64,000 nucleotides of DNA from JAACFF01 sp963807975 (GTDB taxonomy: Bacteria > Chloroflexota > Anaerolineae > Promineifilales > Promineifilaceae): the NCBI GenBank assembly GCA_963807975.1, contig CAWEDV010000001.1:372001-436000 (forward strand), in the 5' to 3' direction. A program made the translations under genes and the position numbers. Positions 35,292 through 45,045 of the stretch are shown here, in pieces (within the stretch, counting starts at the first letter, position 1; each line of letters starts with the position of its first letter). The notes beneath the pieces were generated by a model. The model was not told the DNA's origin and did not search any database. It saw nothing but the letters and a program-made list of their open reading frames with translations.

Positions 35292-37055
35292 CTAACTACG
35301 TAATGCGCTCCAAAAGATACCGGGCATTTTCCATATCGAGGGCTGATACTGTAGCTCTGCCAACTGACGGCATGTATCCAGCACCGTTCGCGAATTCAGC
35401 CCCAGGGCATCAGGCGTGACCTTGAAGGGGTTGCGGACAACCACCTTCTGCGTGTTGTCCAGCATCAGGGCGTTGCAGGTTACACCCACGCCGGATTGAA
35501 TGTCATAGCGATCGTTGCCCGGAAACGCTCCCCAGGGGGTAGTCATGGCGAACATGCTGATTGGCCCTATTTGGTTAACCAAGACAGTACCGTAGCGTAA
35601 ATCAGCAATGGCCTGCTCGACGGCCGTTCCTACAGCTGCATCTTTTAATGATGACGGATGGACAACCAAGGTCGCGGCGAGATTGCCCCACAGATGCTCG
35701 TTGGCAAAGCTGACCGCCGTTTCTAGAAAAGAGGCCACATTTTCACCTCCCAGCGCAGTCTCGGCGAAAAGACCGCAAAAGGCCTCGTTTTTGAAACAGA
35801 CATTGTCGCTGTCTTGCGCATCAACGCCGGTGATGAAAGTCCAAGGCAAACGCTGCTCCTCATCACTTGGGCCATGCCGTTGGCAGTCGGGATGAGCTGC
35901 CACAAATCTTCCATGCCGTTCATGCGCCCCAGGATAATACGCTTTTCTTATTTCCGTTTGCGCCAGAGTTGTAGACACGGCCTCGTTCAGAACCTGCCGC
36001 AGCTGCCACTTTTTCCACTGCATAATCAGGCGTGGGGTTGTGCAGTTAAATCCAGCATTGATGACCAGCCAGCTCACCAATTTCTCGCCCCAGCGCTCAA
36101 TATCCTTTGTTGACCACGGACCTGGCACGATAATGATCGGGGAAATATTGCCCAATTCGGCGCTGAATGGTTTGTCAAGCAGCGGGCGTCGCTGGGCCTT
36201 GCGTCTGGCGCCGGCCTCGCCTGGGCCGAAAACAATCGCTTCGTAGGTCTTGTCAGAACCGGTCATATGCAGATCATCGACATCGGGATGGTGGCATAGA
36301 TAGTTTCCCTCTTCCGCGCCGCCGTAGACAATGCGCAGGAAGTTTCTGGCAATGAGTACGTTGAAGGCCCGCGCCACAATTGGTCCCAGATGGGCATTGA
36401 CCGGGTTCATCTTCAAGATCACAACGCTGCCATCCACAAACAACTTGGTCAGGAAATCAGTGGGGATGAGCACGGCAATATTACCTGCCCCCAAAACTAG
36501 ACAGACTTTCCCTTCACCCCCCTGCCCGCGGTAGAACTGCGCCTGGTTGTCCAGCAGATCGTTCCTGCTTATTCCTGGCTGCAGCCATACGTCGGCAGTC
36601 ATGCCCATGAAAATAAGGCTGTCATATCGGTCTACGGGAAAGACACGTGCTCTAAGCTGGCCATTAGGCAGCGTGTCGATTGGTCCCGGGATCTGCGGAG
36701 GATTGCCCCCCCGTAGATCCTGCAGGGACTGGCGCAGCAAGCGCACGATGCGCAAGCCATAGGAGAAGATCGCCCACTCTTCCGCTTCGGCATAGCTGTT
36801 TCCACGTATCCCTTTGGCATTGATTTCGGCTGCAACCCATTCCTCACCGACAGCATGCAGGTCATCCAGGACGCCGCTCAAGATCAGGATGCGTTCATTG
36901 AGATCCAGAGCTGCCCAGCGCTCACTGTGCGCTTTCAGCTCGGCGACGGCGCTGTCCAGCTCCGCCATTGGAGTTGCGGGAATCGACCCAGATGCATCGG
37001 CTCTGCCTATAAAGCCAGGATCTATCTTCTGATCGCCACTTATTTTGACGGACAT
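35292..37055 (-). CDS. Aldehyde dehydrogenase-family protein
   Basis: 587 residues, longer than the usual 480-500. NAD-binding segments 'VCLVLGAGNIAVLIPTDFL' and 'LHMTGSDKTYEAIVFG' are followed by the catalytic Glu in 'FSAELGNISPIIIVPG' and the catalytic Cys in 'NAGFNCTTPRLI'. The extra length is spread over the N-terminal 130 residues and a segment after the Cys. It is expected to oxidise an aldehyde (or reduce an acyl group, as LuxC-like members do) with NAD(P); the substrate is unknown. No obvious pathway partner is adjacent. Confidence 0.85.
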   Translation of the reverse strand: MSVKISGDQKIDPGFIGRADASGSIPATPMAELDSAVAELKAHSERWAALDLNERILILSGVLDDLHAVGEEWVAAEINAKGIRGNSYAEAEEWAIFSYGLRIVRLLRQSLQDLRGGNPPQIPGPIDTLPNGQLRARVFPVDRYDSLIFMGMTADVWLQPGISRNDLLDNQAQFYRGQGGEGKVCLVLGAGNIAVLIPTDFLTKLFVDGSVVILKMNPVNAHLGPIVARAFNVLIARNFLRIVYGGAEEGNYLCHHPDVDDLHMTGSDKTYEAIVFGPGEAGARRKAQRRPLLDKPFSAELGNISPIIIVPGPWSTKDIERWGEKLVSWLVINAGFNCTTPRLIMQWKKWQLRQVLNEAVSTTLAQTEIRKAYYPGAHERHGRFVAAHPDCQRHGPSDEEQRLPWTFITGVDAQDSDNVCFKNEAFCGLFAETALGGENVASFLETAVSFANEHLWGNLAATLVVHPSSLKDAAVGTAVEQAIADLRYGTVLVNQIGPISMFAMTTPWGAFPGNDRYDIQSGVGVTCNALMLDNTQKVVVRNPFKVTPDALGLNSRTVLDTCRQLAELQYQPSIWKMPGIFWSALRS

Positions 37056-37339
37056 GACGGCCCCTCATGCGTGAAAAGCTCTCTAAACGTGCAGCTGTTG
37101 TCGTTTTGCTTGAAGCTGGCCAAGCTGTATCTTTTTGGCTCCCCACCTCATTGCCCCTCTCCTATTCCATAAATATCATAGCATAAGCGGCAGGCCAAGT
37201 AAACGAGCAGCTTGCCGGCGAAAATTAAGCCATGAATATGGCCTAAGCATGCATCGAGTGGACCGTGTATAATCGGACCCATCAATACTAGCATCCGGCA
37301 GCTTCCGCCGAATATGCTTTAAACAAAGGTGATTCACCC

Positions 37340-37792
37340 ATGCACTTTAGGTTTCTGCCGCTCCTGGCGCTGGTCTCGATATTATTTTTTGCTTCAAGCT
37401 GCAGCACAGGGCAGACGGCCGTACCTGTGGCCACTGCCGCGCCGCTAACCATCTCCAATCTTGCTGGCCTTTGGGAAAGTGAATATGGCTTCTTCTTCTT
37501 CTTCGATGCCCAAGATAACACATTTACAGGCTCCCGGGATGAGCAGGCCGCCAGAGACAAACTGGGTATCATGGGTACTTTTGAGTTGACTGGCGATCAA
37601 CTCAGCCTAGTAGAAAACGAGGATTCCGATTCTTGCCCAGGTCAAGAAGGATTGTTTGAGGCAGCGCTTACGCGAGACGACAAGCTGCGCTTAACACTCG
37701 TCGAGGATCCCTGCATTTATCGCGTGGAAGGAGTTTTTCAAGGCGGGCAAGGGGGCCATCGCCTGCTCCAGTTCGACCGCGTAAAGGATTAA
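37340..37792 (+). CDS. Small lipoprotein, function unknown
   Basis: 150 residues. The signal peptide 'MHFRFLPLLALVSILFFAS' ends in lipobox 'ASSC'. The mature part begins 'ISNLAGLWESEYGFFFFFDAQDNTFTGS' and continues with beta-like strands ('GTFELTGDQLSLVEN', 'DDKLRLTLVEDPCIYRVEGVF'), resembling a lipocalin-like or META-type small barrel. Two Cys may form a disulfide. AAAGGTGA lies 8 bases upstream. It is followed at 60 bases by the YciI gene. Confidence 0.7.
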   Translation: MHFRFLPLLALVSILFFASSCSTGQTAVPVATAAPLTISNLAGLWESEYGFFFFFDAQDNTFTGSRDEQAARDKLGIMGTFELTGDQLSLVENEDSDSCPGQEGLFEAALTRDDKLRLTLVEDPCIYRVEGVFQGGQGGHRLLQFDRVKD

Positions 37793-37852
37793 GTCAAATT
37801 AGTGGCCATAGTTTTTGAGTAGATTATTTGATCACCTGTGGAGTAGGATTCG

Positions 37853-38176
37853 ATGCCAAATAAAGAACAGTTTTTGTACAAAATAACGCCGACACGAATG
37901 GAGATGTTGATCGACGGCGGAACAGCCGCAGAGTCAGCAATCGTCGGCCAACATTTCGCCTATCTGCAAGAGCTGACTCAAGCGGGGATCATCCTCATGG
38001 CCGGCAGAACCCTGAACACAGATGCCGATTCAATGGGCATCGTCGTCTTTTATGCCCAGGATGAGCAGCAGGCACAGAAGCTGGTCGCTGCCGACCCTGC
38101 AGTGGCCCAGGGTGTGATGCGTGCCAAGCTCTATCCTTTCCGCGTGGCTCTCTCGGCCAAGCGAGGAGCGTCCTAG
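37853..38176 (+). CDS. YciI-like domain protein
   Basis: 107 residues of the ferredoxin-like YciI fold. 'VGQHFAYLQELTQAGIILMAGRTL' includes the conserved His of the 'H..YL..L...G....G' pattern, and 'GIVVFYAQDEQQAQKLVAADPAVAQGVM' contains the Asp-Pro turn. Members are proposed small hydrolases or muconolactone-isomerase-like proteins with a conserved His-Asp pair. AGGA precedes the ATG. The following membrane sulfatase gene begins one base after the stop. Confidence 0.85.
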   Translation: MPNKEQFLYKITPTRMEMLIDGGTAAESAIVGQHFAYLQELTQAGIILMAGRTLNTDADSMGIVVFYAQDEQQAQKLVAADPAVAQGVMRAKLYPFRVALSAKRGAS

Positions 38177-38177
38177 T

Positions 38178-39992
38178 TTGACTTCTCCTGAGCTTTCCCA
38201 AAATCCTGGCTGGGTCCGGCACCGGATCACCTTTGACCGGCATGTCGATCTTTCCTTTTGGATCATTTTCTTACTGCTCAATGGGCTGCTCTTCTTGCCT
38301 GCCGCTCTGGCCAATCTGGAAACCAGCTCCTTGCTGCCTCCCATCAATTTCTCAGAAAACAACCCACTGCGGCTGGCGCAGCAGCTCTTCGTTTGGCGCA
38401 ATAATATCGATCTATTCCGGCTTCATGCTGAACTGACCCTGCTTACGGCAGCCTGGATGCTCCTACCCTGGCCGCGCTGGCCCAGGTGGGAAAGGCTTTA
38501 TCACTGGCTTTTTGCTTTCGTTTTTTTCCTGGGCTTGGCCTACAACATTTACGAAAGCGTCGTTTTTACAGTCTACCAGGAAGAAGCGGTCCTGTACGCC
38601 CATGCCGCGATGCTTGCTGACGGACTTGGTTTTCTGCTGCGCCATCTGCCTTTGCCCAATTGGCAAATCACCATCCTGTTCTTCATAGCCGCGGCACTAA
38701 TCTTTGTGCTGGCAGCCTTGCTGCGCGCACTTACCAGGGGCATTCCCCGCGAGCGCTTAAGCAGATGGAGCAAGATTATCCTTACCGGTCTGGCTGTCCT
38801 GGCAGCCGCGTCTCTGATCCGTTTCCAGACTAATTTAGCCAGTCCAAAGAGTGTGGTCAGCAGTCTAAGCCATAAACTCACCCGCAGCATTGCCGCATCA
38901 ATCGCCCTGCGCAACGAGGTCAATTCAAGTGCCGAACTGCCCTACGGCCAATATCTTGAGTATTCCAAATACGACTTGCTCGAAAAACCGGATATCTATC
39001 TCATCTTTATCGAGTCCTATGGCAGCATTCTCTATAAAAGACCAGCCTTCCACGATAGCTATACGAAGCAATTAGCCGATCTAGAACGCCAATTATCAGA
39101 CCAGGGATGGCATGCCTCGTCAGCCCTGAGCGAATCAACGACCTGGGGTGGTGGATCATGGCTGGCCTACACCAGCGCTCTGTTTGGGTTGCGTGTTGAC
39201 AATCACCCGCAATATGTTTCCTTGTTCAGCCGTTTTCAAGAGCAAGATTATCCCGATTTGGGCTATACGCTGCGCAGCCAGGGATACGAGTACGTGCGCG
39301 CCACTTCGCTAGCCGCCGAACTTCCTGAAGAAGATTGGCAGGATTATGTTGACTTCTTTGGTGTCGATCGTTGGATCAGGTACCGCGACCTCGATTACCA
39401 GGGCATGCACTATGGCTGGGGACCTTCCCCACCCGACCAATACGTGCTGAACGCCGTGCATGAACAGCTTAAAGAGAAGAATGACCAGCCTTTATTTCTT
39501 TTCTGGATCACCCAGAATTCGCACTACCCTTGGCGTGCCGTGCCCCGACTGGCAGAGGATTGGCGCGCGATGAACGATGGGAATGCAGTGGTCACCGTCT
39601 TTGAAGATGAGGAGACGTCTCTCAAAGGCAGACAGCAGAATTATCTCCAGGCCATTTCGTATGAACTATCATTTCTGACTGATTTTATTCTCGAGGAGGC
39701 CAGTGACGATGCCCTGTTTATCCTGATCGGCGATCACCAACCCGGATATGTGACCCGGCGCAGCGATGGCTATGACACGCCCGTTCACGTTATCAGTAAG
39801 GATGCGTCCCTGCTGGAACACTTTGCCCCATATGGCTTTGAAAAAGGACTGACCATCGCCAATATGGAGCCAGTAGTTCGTCATGAGGGCCTCTACTCGT
39901 TATTGATGCACGCCCTTTTGCAGCAATATGGTTATGGCGGAGGCCAACCACCACCCTATTTGCCGCAGGGCATCACTGTGGACAACAATTAA
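38178..39992 (+). CDS. Membrane sulfatase-like (alkaline-phosphatase superfamily) protein
   Basis: 604 residues from a TTG start at 38178, chosen because GAGGAG lies just before it and the previous stop is one base upstream. The open frame extends back to 38121 inside the YciI gene. Five hydrophobic helices occupy about residues 15-230. The extracytoplasmic domain begins 'DIYLIFIESYGSILYK', where Glu is a metal ligand. It has a candidate nucleophile in 'STTWGGGSWLAYTSAL' and closes with 'LIGDHQPG' (metal Asp and His). This layout matches LtaS/EptA-like phosphoglycerol or phosphoethanolamine transferases, which modify lipids or glycans. Donor and acceptor are unknown. Confidence 0.8.
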   Translation: MTSPELSQNPGWVRHRITFDRHVDLSFWIIFLLLNGLLFLPAALANLETSSLLPPINFSENNPLRLAQQLFVWRNNIDLFRLHAELTLLTAAWMLLPWPRWPRWERLYHWLFAFVFFLGLAYNIYESVVFTVYQEEAVLYAHAAMLADGLGFLLRHLPLPNWQITILFFIAAALIFVLAALLRALTRGIPRERLSRWSKIILTGLAVLAAASLIRFQTNLASPKSVVSSLSHKLTRSIAASIALRNEVNSSAELPYGQYLEYSKYDLLEKPDIYLIFIESYGSILYKRPAFHDSYTKQLADLERQLSDQGWHASSALSESTTWGGGSWLAYTSALFGLRVDNHPQYVSLFSRFQEQDYPDLGYTLRSQGYEYVRATSLAAELPEEDWQDYVDFFGVDRWIRYRDLDYQGMHYGWGPSPPDQYVLNAVHEQLKEKNDQPLFLFWITQNSHYPWRAVPRLAEDWRAMNDGNAVVTVFEDEETSLKGRQQNYLQAISYELSFLTDFILEEASDDALFILIGDHQPGYVTRRSDGYDTPVHVISKDASLLEHFAPYGFEKGLTIANMEPVVRHEGLYSLLMHALLQQYGYGGGQPPPYLPQGITVDNN

Positions 39993-40106
39993 AGCTTAAG
40001 GAATGATAGTTTTTGGCCCGCTTCGACCATGGGCAGGATACCATTGGGTAGGAATCGAACTTGGTTGATAATAGTCGGCAATTATGATAGTCCTGGAGAA
40101 TTAACA

Positions 40107-40841
40107 ATGAAACAACAAGGTCCTCTTACATTATTAGTCATCATTGGTTTGCTTGGCCTGCTGCTTGCTGCCTGCGGTGGAGATGCCGCGCCGCAAGAAG
40201 CAGAGCCGGCTGTGCAAGAAAACACGGTCGATCTTCCGCTAGTTGCCGCCGGAGAGGATGAATCCGCTGCCCCAACTGCAGGCATGGAAACTTACGTCAT
40301 CGTCCCTGCCGAATCACGCGCCTCTTATCTAGTTGACGAAGAGTTTCTAGAGAATTCACTGGCAAAGCTGGGTATTGAGGCCGGGCAGAAAGATGTCGTC
40401 GGCAGCACACAAAAAGTGGAAGGGCAGCTGCAGATCGATCCCGAAACGATGAGCCTGGGTGAGAACAGCTTTACGGTTGATCTGTCCACTTTGGAAAGCG
40501 ATCAGGATCGGCGCGACAATTGGATTCGCGACAATGGCCCAAACTTCAACAGGTTCCCCACGGCAGCATTCACAGCCACTAGTTTGAACGGTCTCCCCGA
40601 CAGTTATGTCGCCGGGCAGGAATTTGGATTTGAGGTCGAAGGTGATCTGACAGTGCATGAAGTAACCTTGCCGGTCACTTTTGATGCCCGAGCCACGCTG
40701 GATGATGACACTTTGTCCGGAGTCCTGACCACGCGCAAGCTTATATCAGATTTTGGCATCGAACCCCCCTCTTTTGCGAAAACTCTGACTGTGGCTGATG
40801 AATTTGGTATTCAGGTCGAGTTTACGGCCGTAAAGCAGTAA
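40107..40841 (+). CDS. YceI-family lipoprotein
   Basis: 244 residues. The signal peptide ends in lipobox 'LLAAC' (Cys20). The YceI lipocalin-like domain (about 65-244) has typical elements 'SRASYLVDEEFL', 'NSFTVDLSTLESDQDRRDNWIRD', 'FPTAAFTAT', 'VEGDLTVHEVTLPVTFDA' and a final 'FGIQVEFTAV'. Family members bind isoprenoid-type lipids in the periplasm or envelope. GGAGAA lies 8 bases before the ATG at 40107. The palindrome ACGGCCGT overlaps its last codons. The phage-derived region begins 43 bases downstream. Confidence 0.9.
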   Translation: MKQQGPLTLLVIIGLLGLLLAACGGDAAPQEAEPAVQENTVDLPLVAAGEDESAAPTAGMETYVIVPAESRASYLVDEEFLENSLAKLGIEAGQKDVVGSTQKVEGQLQIDPETMSLGENSFTVDLSTLESDQDRRDNWIRDNGPNFNRFPTAAFTATSLNGLPDSYVAGQEFGFEVEGDLTVHEVTLPVTFDARATLDDDTLSGVLTTRKLISDFGIEPPSFAKTLTVADEFGIQVEFTAVKQ

Positions 40842-40883
40842 ACAACTACCGCAGTTCAATCGATACAATCTAACTTGGCCAGA

Positions 40884-41522
40884 CTATGGTTCGCTTGTGC
40901 TGTGTGTCCAAGATGTTCCTGTACCTGAGAGATTGAGATACTTGTATCTGGTAGTACCTCCATCATTATATCTAAATACAAGATACGTTCCTTTTACGTA
41001 AATATCCACCAGTTCGTAAGACGCACCAAGCAAGTTGAGGGTAGGGGTTACTCTTACCCTTCCAGTGGTTATTAAGTCAATATTACTATCATTGTTGTCT
41101 TTTAACACCTGGACATAAGTATCGGAAGATTCACCCTCTCTATCGGCTTGGAGATTGACGATCGCGGCTGCCGTTGCTGAACCGTCTGGGTCGGCCAATG
41201 CTTGCAGCTCCACCAGGACATCATCACCAGAAACAGCAGGATCAACAGACCGGATTCCGATTACGTTCTGGCCGGCGTCATCACGAGCATAAAGGCCCCC
41301 AATATCAAGACCATCCTCGCTCCTGAACGTATAGGCATTTTGATCGACATAATTACCCGTTGTACTGGCTAGAACCTCAATTCCCTCATTACTCAAAAAA
41401 ACCGTATCACCAACAACTAGATAATTAGAGTCGAAAGTGCTATCGCCGAATATTTTATAAACGAGGGTTTCATCATCGCCGGGTAGCTGCGGTTGGACTG
41501 GGAAAGTTCTTTTACGAGGCAT
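40884..41522 (-). CDS. Phage structural protein, probably fibre- or decoration-like
   Basis: 212 residues, no recognised family. Gly-, Ser- and Thr-rich with repeated short strands ('DSNYLVVGDTVFLSNEGIEVLAST', 'TGRVRVTPTLNLLG') and a C-terminus 'RYKYLNLSGTGTSWTHSTS', typical of phage fibre or baseplate-attached proteins. Last gene of the phage operon; no terminator hairpin was recognised after it. Confidence 0.6.
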   Translation of the reverse strand: MPRKRTFPVQPQLPGDDETLVYKIFGDSTFDSNYLVVGDTVFLSNEGIEVLASTTGNYVDQNAYTFRSEDGLDIGGLYARDDAGQNVIGIRSVDPAVSGDDVLVELQALADPDGSATAAAIVNLQADREGESSDTYVQVLKDNNDSNIDLITTGRVRVTPTLNLLGASYELVDIYVKGTYLVFRYNDGGTTRYKYLNLSGTGTSWTHSTSEP

Positions 41523-41541
41523 TGATCACCTTCTGCAAGTT

Positions 41542-42243
41542 TTAATAGATACGCTCCATGCCTGAATTTAAATCAACCCAGTTTACAGACTTGCTCAAAC
41601 CATCGGCGGAATAGATAGCTTGCTGCAAGGAAGTAGCATAAGTCAGGGAATCACGGCGAGCATTTTGGGCTAACTGGGCCATAAGCAGACTTGAATTAGA
41701 TGTTGGTGTTTGCTGCTCGGCCGAAGTGAGATGCAAGGAGGCTTGCCAGCGAACATATTTCATTAATAGGTGCTGGTGGTAGGGCCTTACTGTGCAATCG
41801 CCAGAAATAGCAGCTGTGTTGGCTATGAGGGCATGATGGGCGTTGTATTCGACAACGGTTGTTTCCCCTGTGGCTACAACACTACTAATCACGATCTGGC
41901 AAGGATCATCATCATCATCGTCGCGCATAATGATGTCATAATAACCTTCATCATCCCAAAAATCCTTATGCGTATAAGACCTTCTTTTGAGATATTCACG
42001 CGGCGATTCACCATCAGGATACTCAACACTCAGAACACCCATGAAATCAGTGGCGAGATCATACTCGTTGGTTCCGGTTGTCATGGCAATTGAATCGGTC
42101 TGTATCCTGGGGAAATGATTGCTGTAATCCCTGATCGCGTCATTAAGGAAAGTAGCCAGCATTTCAGTGTCCCAAGTGGCTGCGGCTTCGTCATTTAGGC
42201 TGATCTGGATTCTAGTTACTAGATTGGCAAATGTTGTGGTCAC
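41542..42243 (-). CDS. Phage head-tail adaptor-like protein
   Basis: 233 residues. The start 'TFANLVTRIQISLNDEAAATW' and 'MLATFLNDAIRDYSNHFPR' matches small phage proteins that begin with a helical adaptor ('..RV...LND....WS...L...LNDAI..Y'), found near head genes in many tailed phages. The middle has an Asp-rich run 'RDDDDDDP'. Assignment rests on the N-terminal pattern only. Lies 19 bases upstream of the terminal gene. Confidence 0.55.
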   Translation of the reverse strand: MTTTFANLVTRIQISLNDEAAATWDTEMLATFLNDAIRDYSNHFPRIQTDSIAMTTGTNEYDLATDFMGVLSVEYPDGESPREYLKRRSYTHKDFWDDEGYYDIIMRDDDDDDPCQIVISSVVATGETTVVEYNAHHALIANTAAISGDCTVRPYHQHLLMKYVRWQASLHLTSAEQQTPTSNSSLLMAQLAQNARRDSLTYATSLQQAIYSADGLSKSVNWVDLNSGMERIY

Positions 42244-42303
42244 GGTATCACCTCCCGATTAGGCTTAATAGGCTGAATGGAATAGTAGGAAAATTTAACT
42301 CGC

Positions 42304-42993
42304 TCATAAGTCCTCTGCTGTTTGCGGCTTTTTATCGACCAATTGTTGGGCGACATAGATGGGATAGTAAGTGCTGTGATGGGCGCTGATGATCTGGAAT
42401 TTTGTTCCTGGAGGAATATAGCCTAATTTAGCTGAATCCTTGCTGGGCTGCGCTCGTAGATTGAGGCCGTATTCGCCGGCTGATCCTTCTGTGGGAATAG
42501 TACCGGGAACATAGACAAAGCCAAAGAGATAGCCTGGGGGTGTGGGAATATCAGCAGAACCATTGAGCAAAGGTTTGAGAAAAGGCATAGGATCGACAGC
42601 ATGACCATTCTTCTCTAGCTGAAGATGCAGGTGTGGGCCAGAGCTGCGGCCGGTGCTGCCGGCTCCACCAATATGCTGGCAAGCTTCAACCTCCTGGCCG
42701 GCCTGGATGATTAGATAGTTTAGATGGGCGTAGATGGTTCGGAAATATTTGTCATGTTGGATGATGCAGTAGATCCCGAAGCCGGTCTTGTTGTTGGGGT
42801 CCCTATCGGCAAGAGTGACGGATCCTCCAGCGACTGCATAAACAGGGTCGTTTTCCCAGAGGCCGAAGTCAATGCCTAGATGATAGGGTAGGCCGTATGG
42901 CTCATAGTCCTGGGGGTTCTCTCCGAAGCGCTGGGTGATATTGGTAGCATCTGAGGGGAGACAAATGAATTTGAAGCCTGGTGCAGCGGTCAT
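42304..42993 (-). CDS. M23-family metallopeptidase with SH3-like tail (lysin)
   Basis: 229 residues. The LytM/M23 zinc site is intact: 'PYHLGIDFGL' (H-x3-D), 'YAHLNYL' and 'GPHLHLQLEKNG' (HxH). It cleaves peptide cross-links of peptidoglycan. The C-terminal part 'YGLNLRAQPSKDSAKLGYIPPGTKFQII' is an SH3b-like wall-binding module. There is no signal peptide, so release would need a holin or it may act as part of the virion. Its start overlaps the stop of the preceding LamG gene by 4 bases. Confidence 0.88.
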   Translation of the reverse strand: MTAAPGFKFICLPSDATNITQRFGENPQDYEPYGLPYHLGIDFGLWENDPVYAVAGGSVTLADRDPNNKTGFGIYCIIQHDKYFRTIYAHLNYLIIQAGQEVEACQHIGGAGSTGRSSGPHLHLQLEKNGHAVDPMPFLKPLLNGSADIPTPPGYLFGFVYVPGTIPTEGSAGEYGLNLRAQPSKDSAKLGYIPPGTKFQIISAHHSTYYPIYVAQQLVDKKPQTAEDL

Positions 42994-43655
42994 AGCGCGT
43001 TTATTGCCGTTGTCATATCACTCATTTGCTGTCCGGTTAGCGTAGTCGTGTAGATTACAATGGCCTGAATATTCCCTTGATAAAATGTTGATGCGACGCC
43101 ACCAATATTACGAGCGCCGATATATAGGGCATTGGTTGATGTTCCGGAAAATGGACTCATGGGTGAACCTTCTGTGCTGCCGTTAAAATATCCTTGATTG
43201 GCGGCGATCCCCATGACTCCGCTGGTATGGGCAGCTGCGGCGATTTGTCTCAATCCTCCATTACCATACATATTGTTAGTACCAGCATAGATAGGAAATA
43301 AACCAAAACGGGCGTTAACCGTTGTCCAGTCAGCTATTAAAGCACTATAGGCTATGACAGCAGCATTATCGAATCGACAAAGAATGCTGTAAACGTTAAG
43401 TGTAGGGACAATGATCGGCGTGATTAGATACTGCGTCGTTCCATTAAAAGTCCAGCCAGTAGAACTGTTAAAAGTAGGGGCGACGCCAACAGACAAATGA
43501 TTCCCATTCCCTGATAAATCAAGATAGCTCTCCGTTAGATTGGCGGCGCCTAGTGGTTGGTAGACTGCAAGAACAGTTTGACCAGATATGGGCCACCAGG
43601 GCGCGGCTGCAGATCGTAAGAAGTCAAGAGGAAGGAAATTATAACGGATGGTCAT
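42990..43655 (-). CDS. LamG/concanavalin-A-like phage protein (short copy)
   Basis: 221 residues. A jelly-roll pattern typical of LamG domains: 'LDLSGNGNHLSVG', 'GWTFNGTTQYLITP', 'NVYSILCRFDNA', 'NALYIGARNIGG', 'STFYQGNIQAIVIYTTTLTGQQM'. It aligns with the second half of the neighbouring 461-residue protein, so the two arose by duplication. LamG domains bind carbohydrate or protein; in a virion this suggests host-surface recognition. It overlaps its neighbours by 4 bases at both ends. Confidence 0.8.
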   Translation of the reverse strand: MTIRYNFLPLDFLRSAAAPWWPISGQTVLAVYQPLGAANLTESYLDLSGNGNHLSVGVAPTFNSSTGWTFNGTTQYLITPIIVPTLNVYSILCRFDNAAVIAYSALIADWTTVNARFGLFPIYAGTNNMYGNGGLRQIAAAAHTSGVMGIAANQGYFNGSTEGSPMSPFSGTSTNALYIGARNIGGVASTFYQGNIQAIVIYTTTLTGQQMSDMTTAINAL

Positions 43656-45037
43656 AGCGTGTTCATGTTTTCCATTAATTGGATGGCCTGGGCGTCGGTC
43701 AATACTTCATTATAGATGGCGATAGCAATAATATCGCCGTCAAAATACTGTGCTGGTGTGCCGTTATTATTTAGGCAACCAATATAAAAATCCTCTGAAA
43801 TCGTATCAGTGCCGGCCGGTATATCAGCAGCATCAAACACAGTATTGATATAGGTACTCTTTCCGGCAAAACCTAAGATACCTTCTGTGGGTGTTCCTCC
43901 TATGTTGCCTGAGCTTCCAATATTGTAATGACGGTGCGAACCAAAACCATTATTAAACATGATGCCACAAGTTTCAGAACCATCGGTACAACCTGCCAGA
44001 TATTCGGAGTCTTGCACAACAATAGTGGCATTGGCATATCGAATAAAAACCGACCATTCCTCATCTGGCGAACCTAGATCAGGAATTAGATATTGACTAC
44101 CATCAAAAATCCAACCACGCTCGGCCAACCAGGAGGGGGCTGAACCTGGAGTAATATCGTCTGATTCTGTAGTCAAATCTTCATAACTGGCGGCAAGAGA
44201 CGCGGCTCCTTTGGCTAGATAGGCACTTATACAAGCTCCTGCGGCTACATCCCACCAATCTTCAACGGGTGTTATAGAAACTGGCGTTGTAAACTCAGCG
44301 TAGGCACGACCAAACCCGCTGTTGTATAACCAGCGAATCTCATTAAATGACAGAGCTTTGGAAAAAACAGAAATAGCATCCATGTATGCTTCTGATGGCG
44401 TGTCAATACCATCTAAAGTGCCAATCTCGACGGGCGTTGTGCCGGCTGCGGGGGCAAATGTGCCGCTATAAGTATCTGAATCGGTTTCCTCTAAAAGTCC
44501 ATCAGGATTGCCATAGACCAGAACAGAGCGAATCCCAGCATTATGGGACAAAGCAAAGAAACTCCAACCTTCATCTACTTCCTTCAATGCGACATGAGTT
44601 AATCCCAAGATACCAGAGGCTCCGTATACACCAAAAGCAAGACTGAAATTAGTGGCAACTTTAATAGAAAATCCCCCTGTTGCGGTAGCTTGTTCAAAAA
44701 CGGTGTGATAGGAGCCTGCAGAGCCTGGATAAAGGATCATCTTGATCCAACCCACGATTGAAAATGAAGTATTGATACTGGAGAAGACATTACCTGCGGG
44801 GATGGTTAGATATTGGTCAACTCCATTGTGTACTGTGTGCCTGGCGGTTCCTACACGACCGGTGACACTGGCGGGGCTGCCGGTTTGCGCTGCTGTTTCG
44901 GCGTTGCCGTGCGCGTCGGCTTCATCATCTCCCGCTGCGCCGTCCATGTCGTAATAGGCGACCAGATTATTAAGCAGCTCCGTATGCACGGGGATGCGCA
45001 ACATATCAATAGGAGGGAAGAAGAATCGTTTTGTCAT
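43652..45037 (-). CDS. Tandem LamG/concanavalin-A-like phage protein (long copy)
   Basis: 461 residues with two jelly-roll units. Unit one (about 22-235) includes 'VHNGVDQYLTIPAGNVFSSINTSFSIVGWI' and 'AYMDAISVFSKALSFNEI'. Unit two (about 260-460) includes 'GWIFDGSQYLIPDLG' and 'QYFDGDIIAIAIYNEVLTDAQAI' and is the closer relative of the downstream 221-residue protein. Both proteins share an N-terminal 'MT.R..F.P.D.LR' tag, possibly a docking peptide. Likely receptor-binding or decoration protein. Confidence 0.8.
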   Translation of the reverse strand: MTKRFFFPPIDMLRIPVHTELLNNLVAYYDMDGAAGDDEADAHGNAETAAQTGSPASVTGRVGTARHTVHNGVDQYLTIPAGNVFSSINTSFSIVGWIKMILYPGSAGSYHTVFEQATATGGFSIKVATNFSLAFGVYGASGILGLTHVALKEVDEGWSFFALSHNAGIRSVLVYGNPDGLLEETDSDTYSGTFAPAAGTTPVEIGTLDGIDTPSEAYMDAISVFSKALSFNEIRWLYNSGFGRAYAEFTTPVSITPVEDWWDVAAGACISAYLAKGAASLAASYEDLTTESDDITPGSAPSWLAERGWIFDGSQYLIPDLGSPDEEWSVFIRYANATIVVQDSEYLAGCTDGSETCGIMFNNGFGSHRHYNIGSSGNIGGTPTEGILGFAGKSTYINTVFDAADIPAGTDTISEDFYIGCLNNNGTPAQYFDGDIIAIAIYNEVLTDAQAIQLMENMNTL

Positions 45038-45045
45038 AAGGAGAT

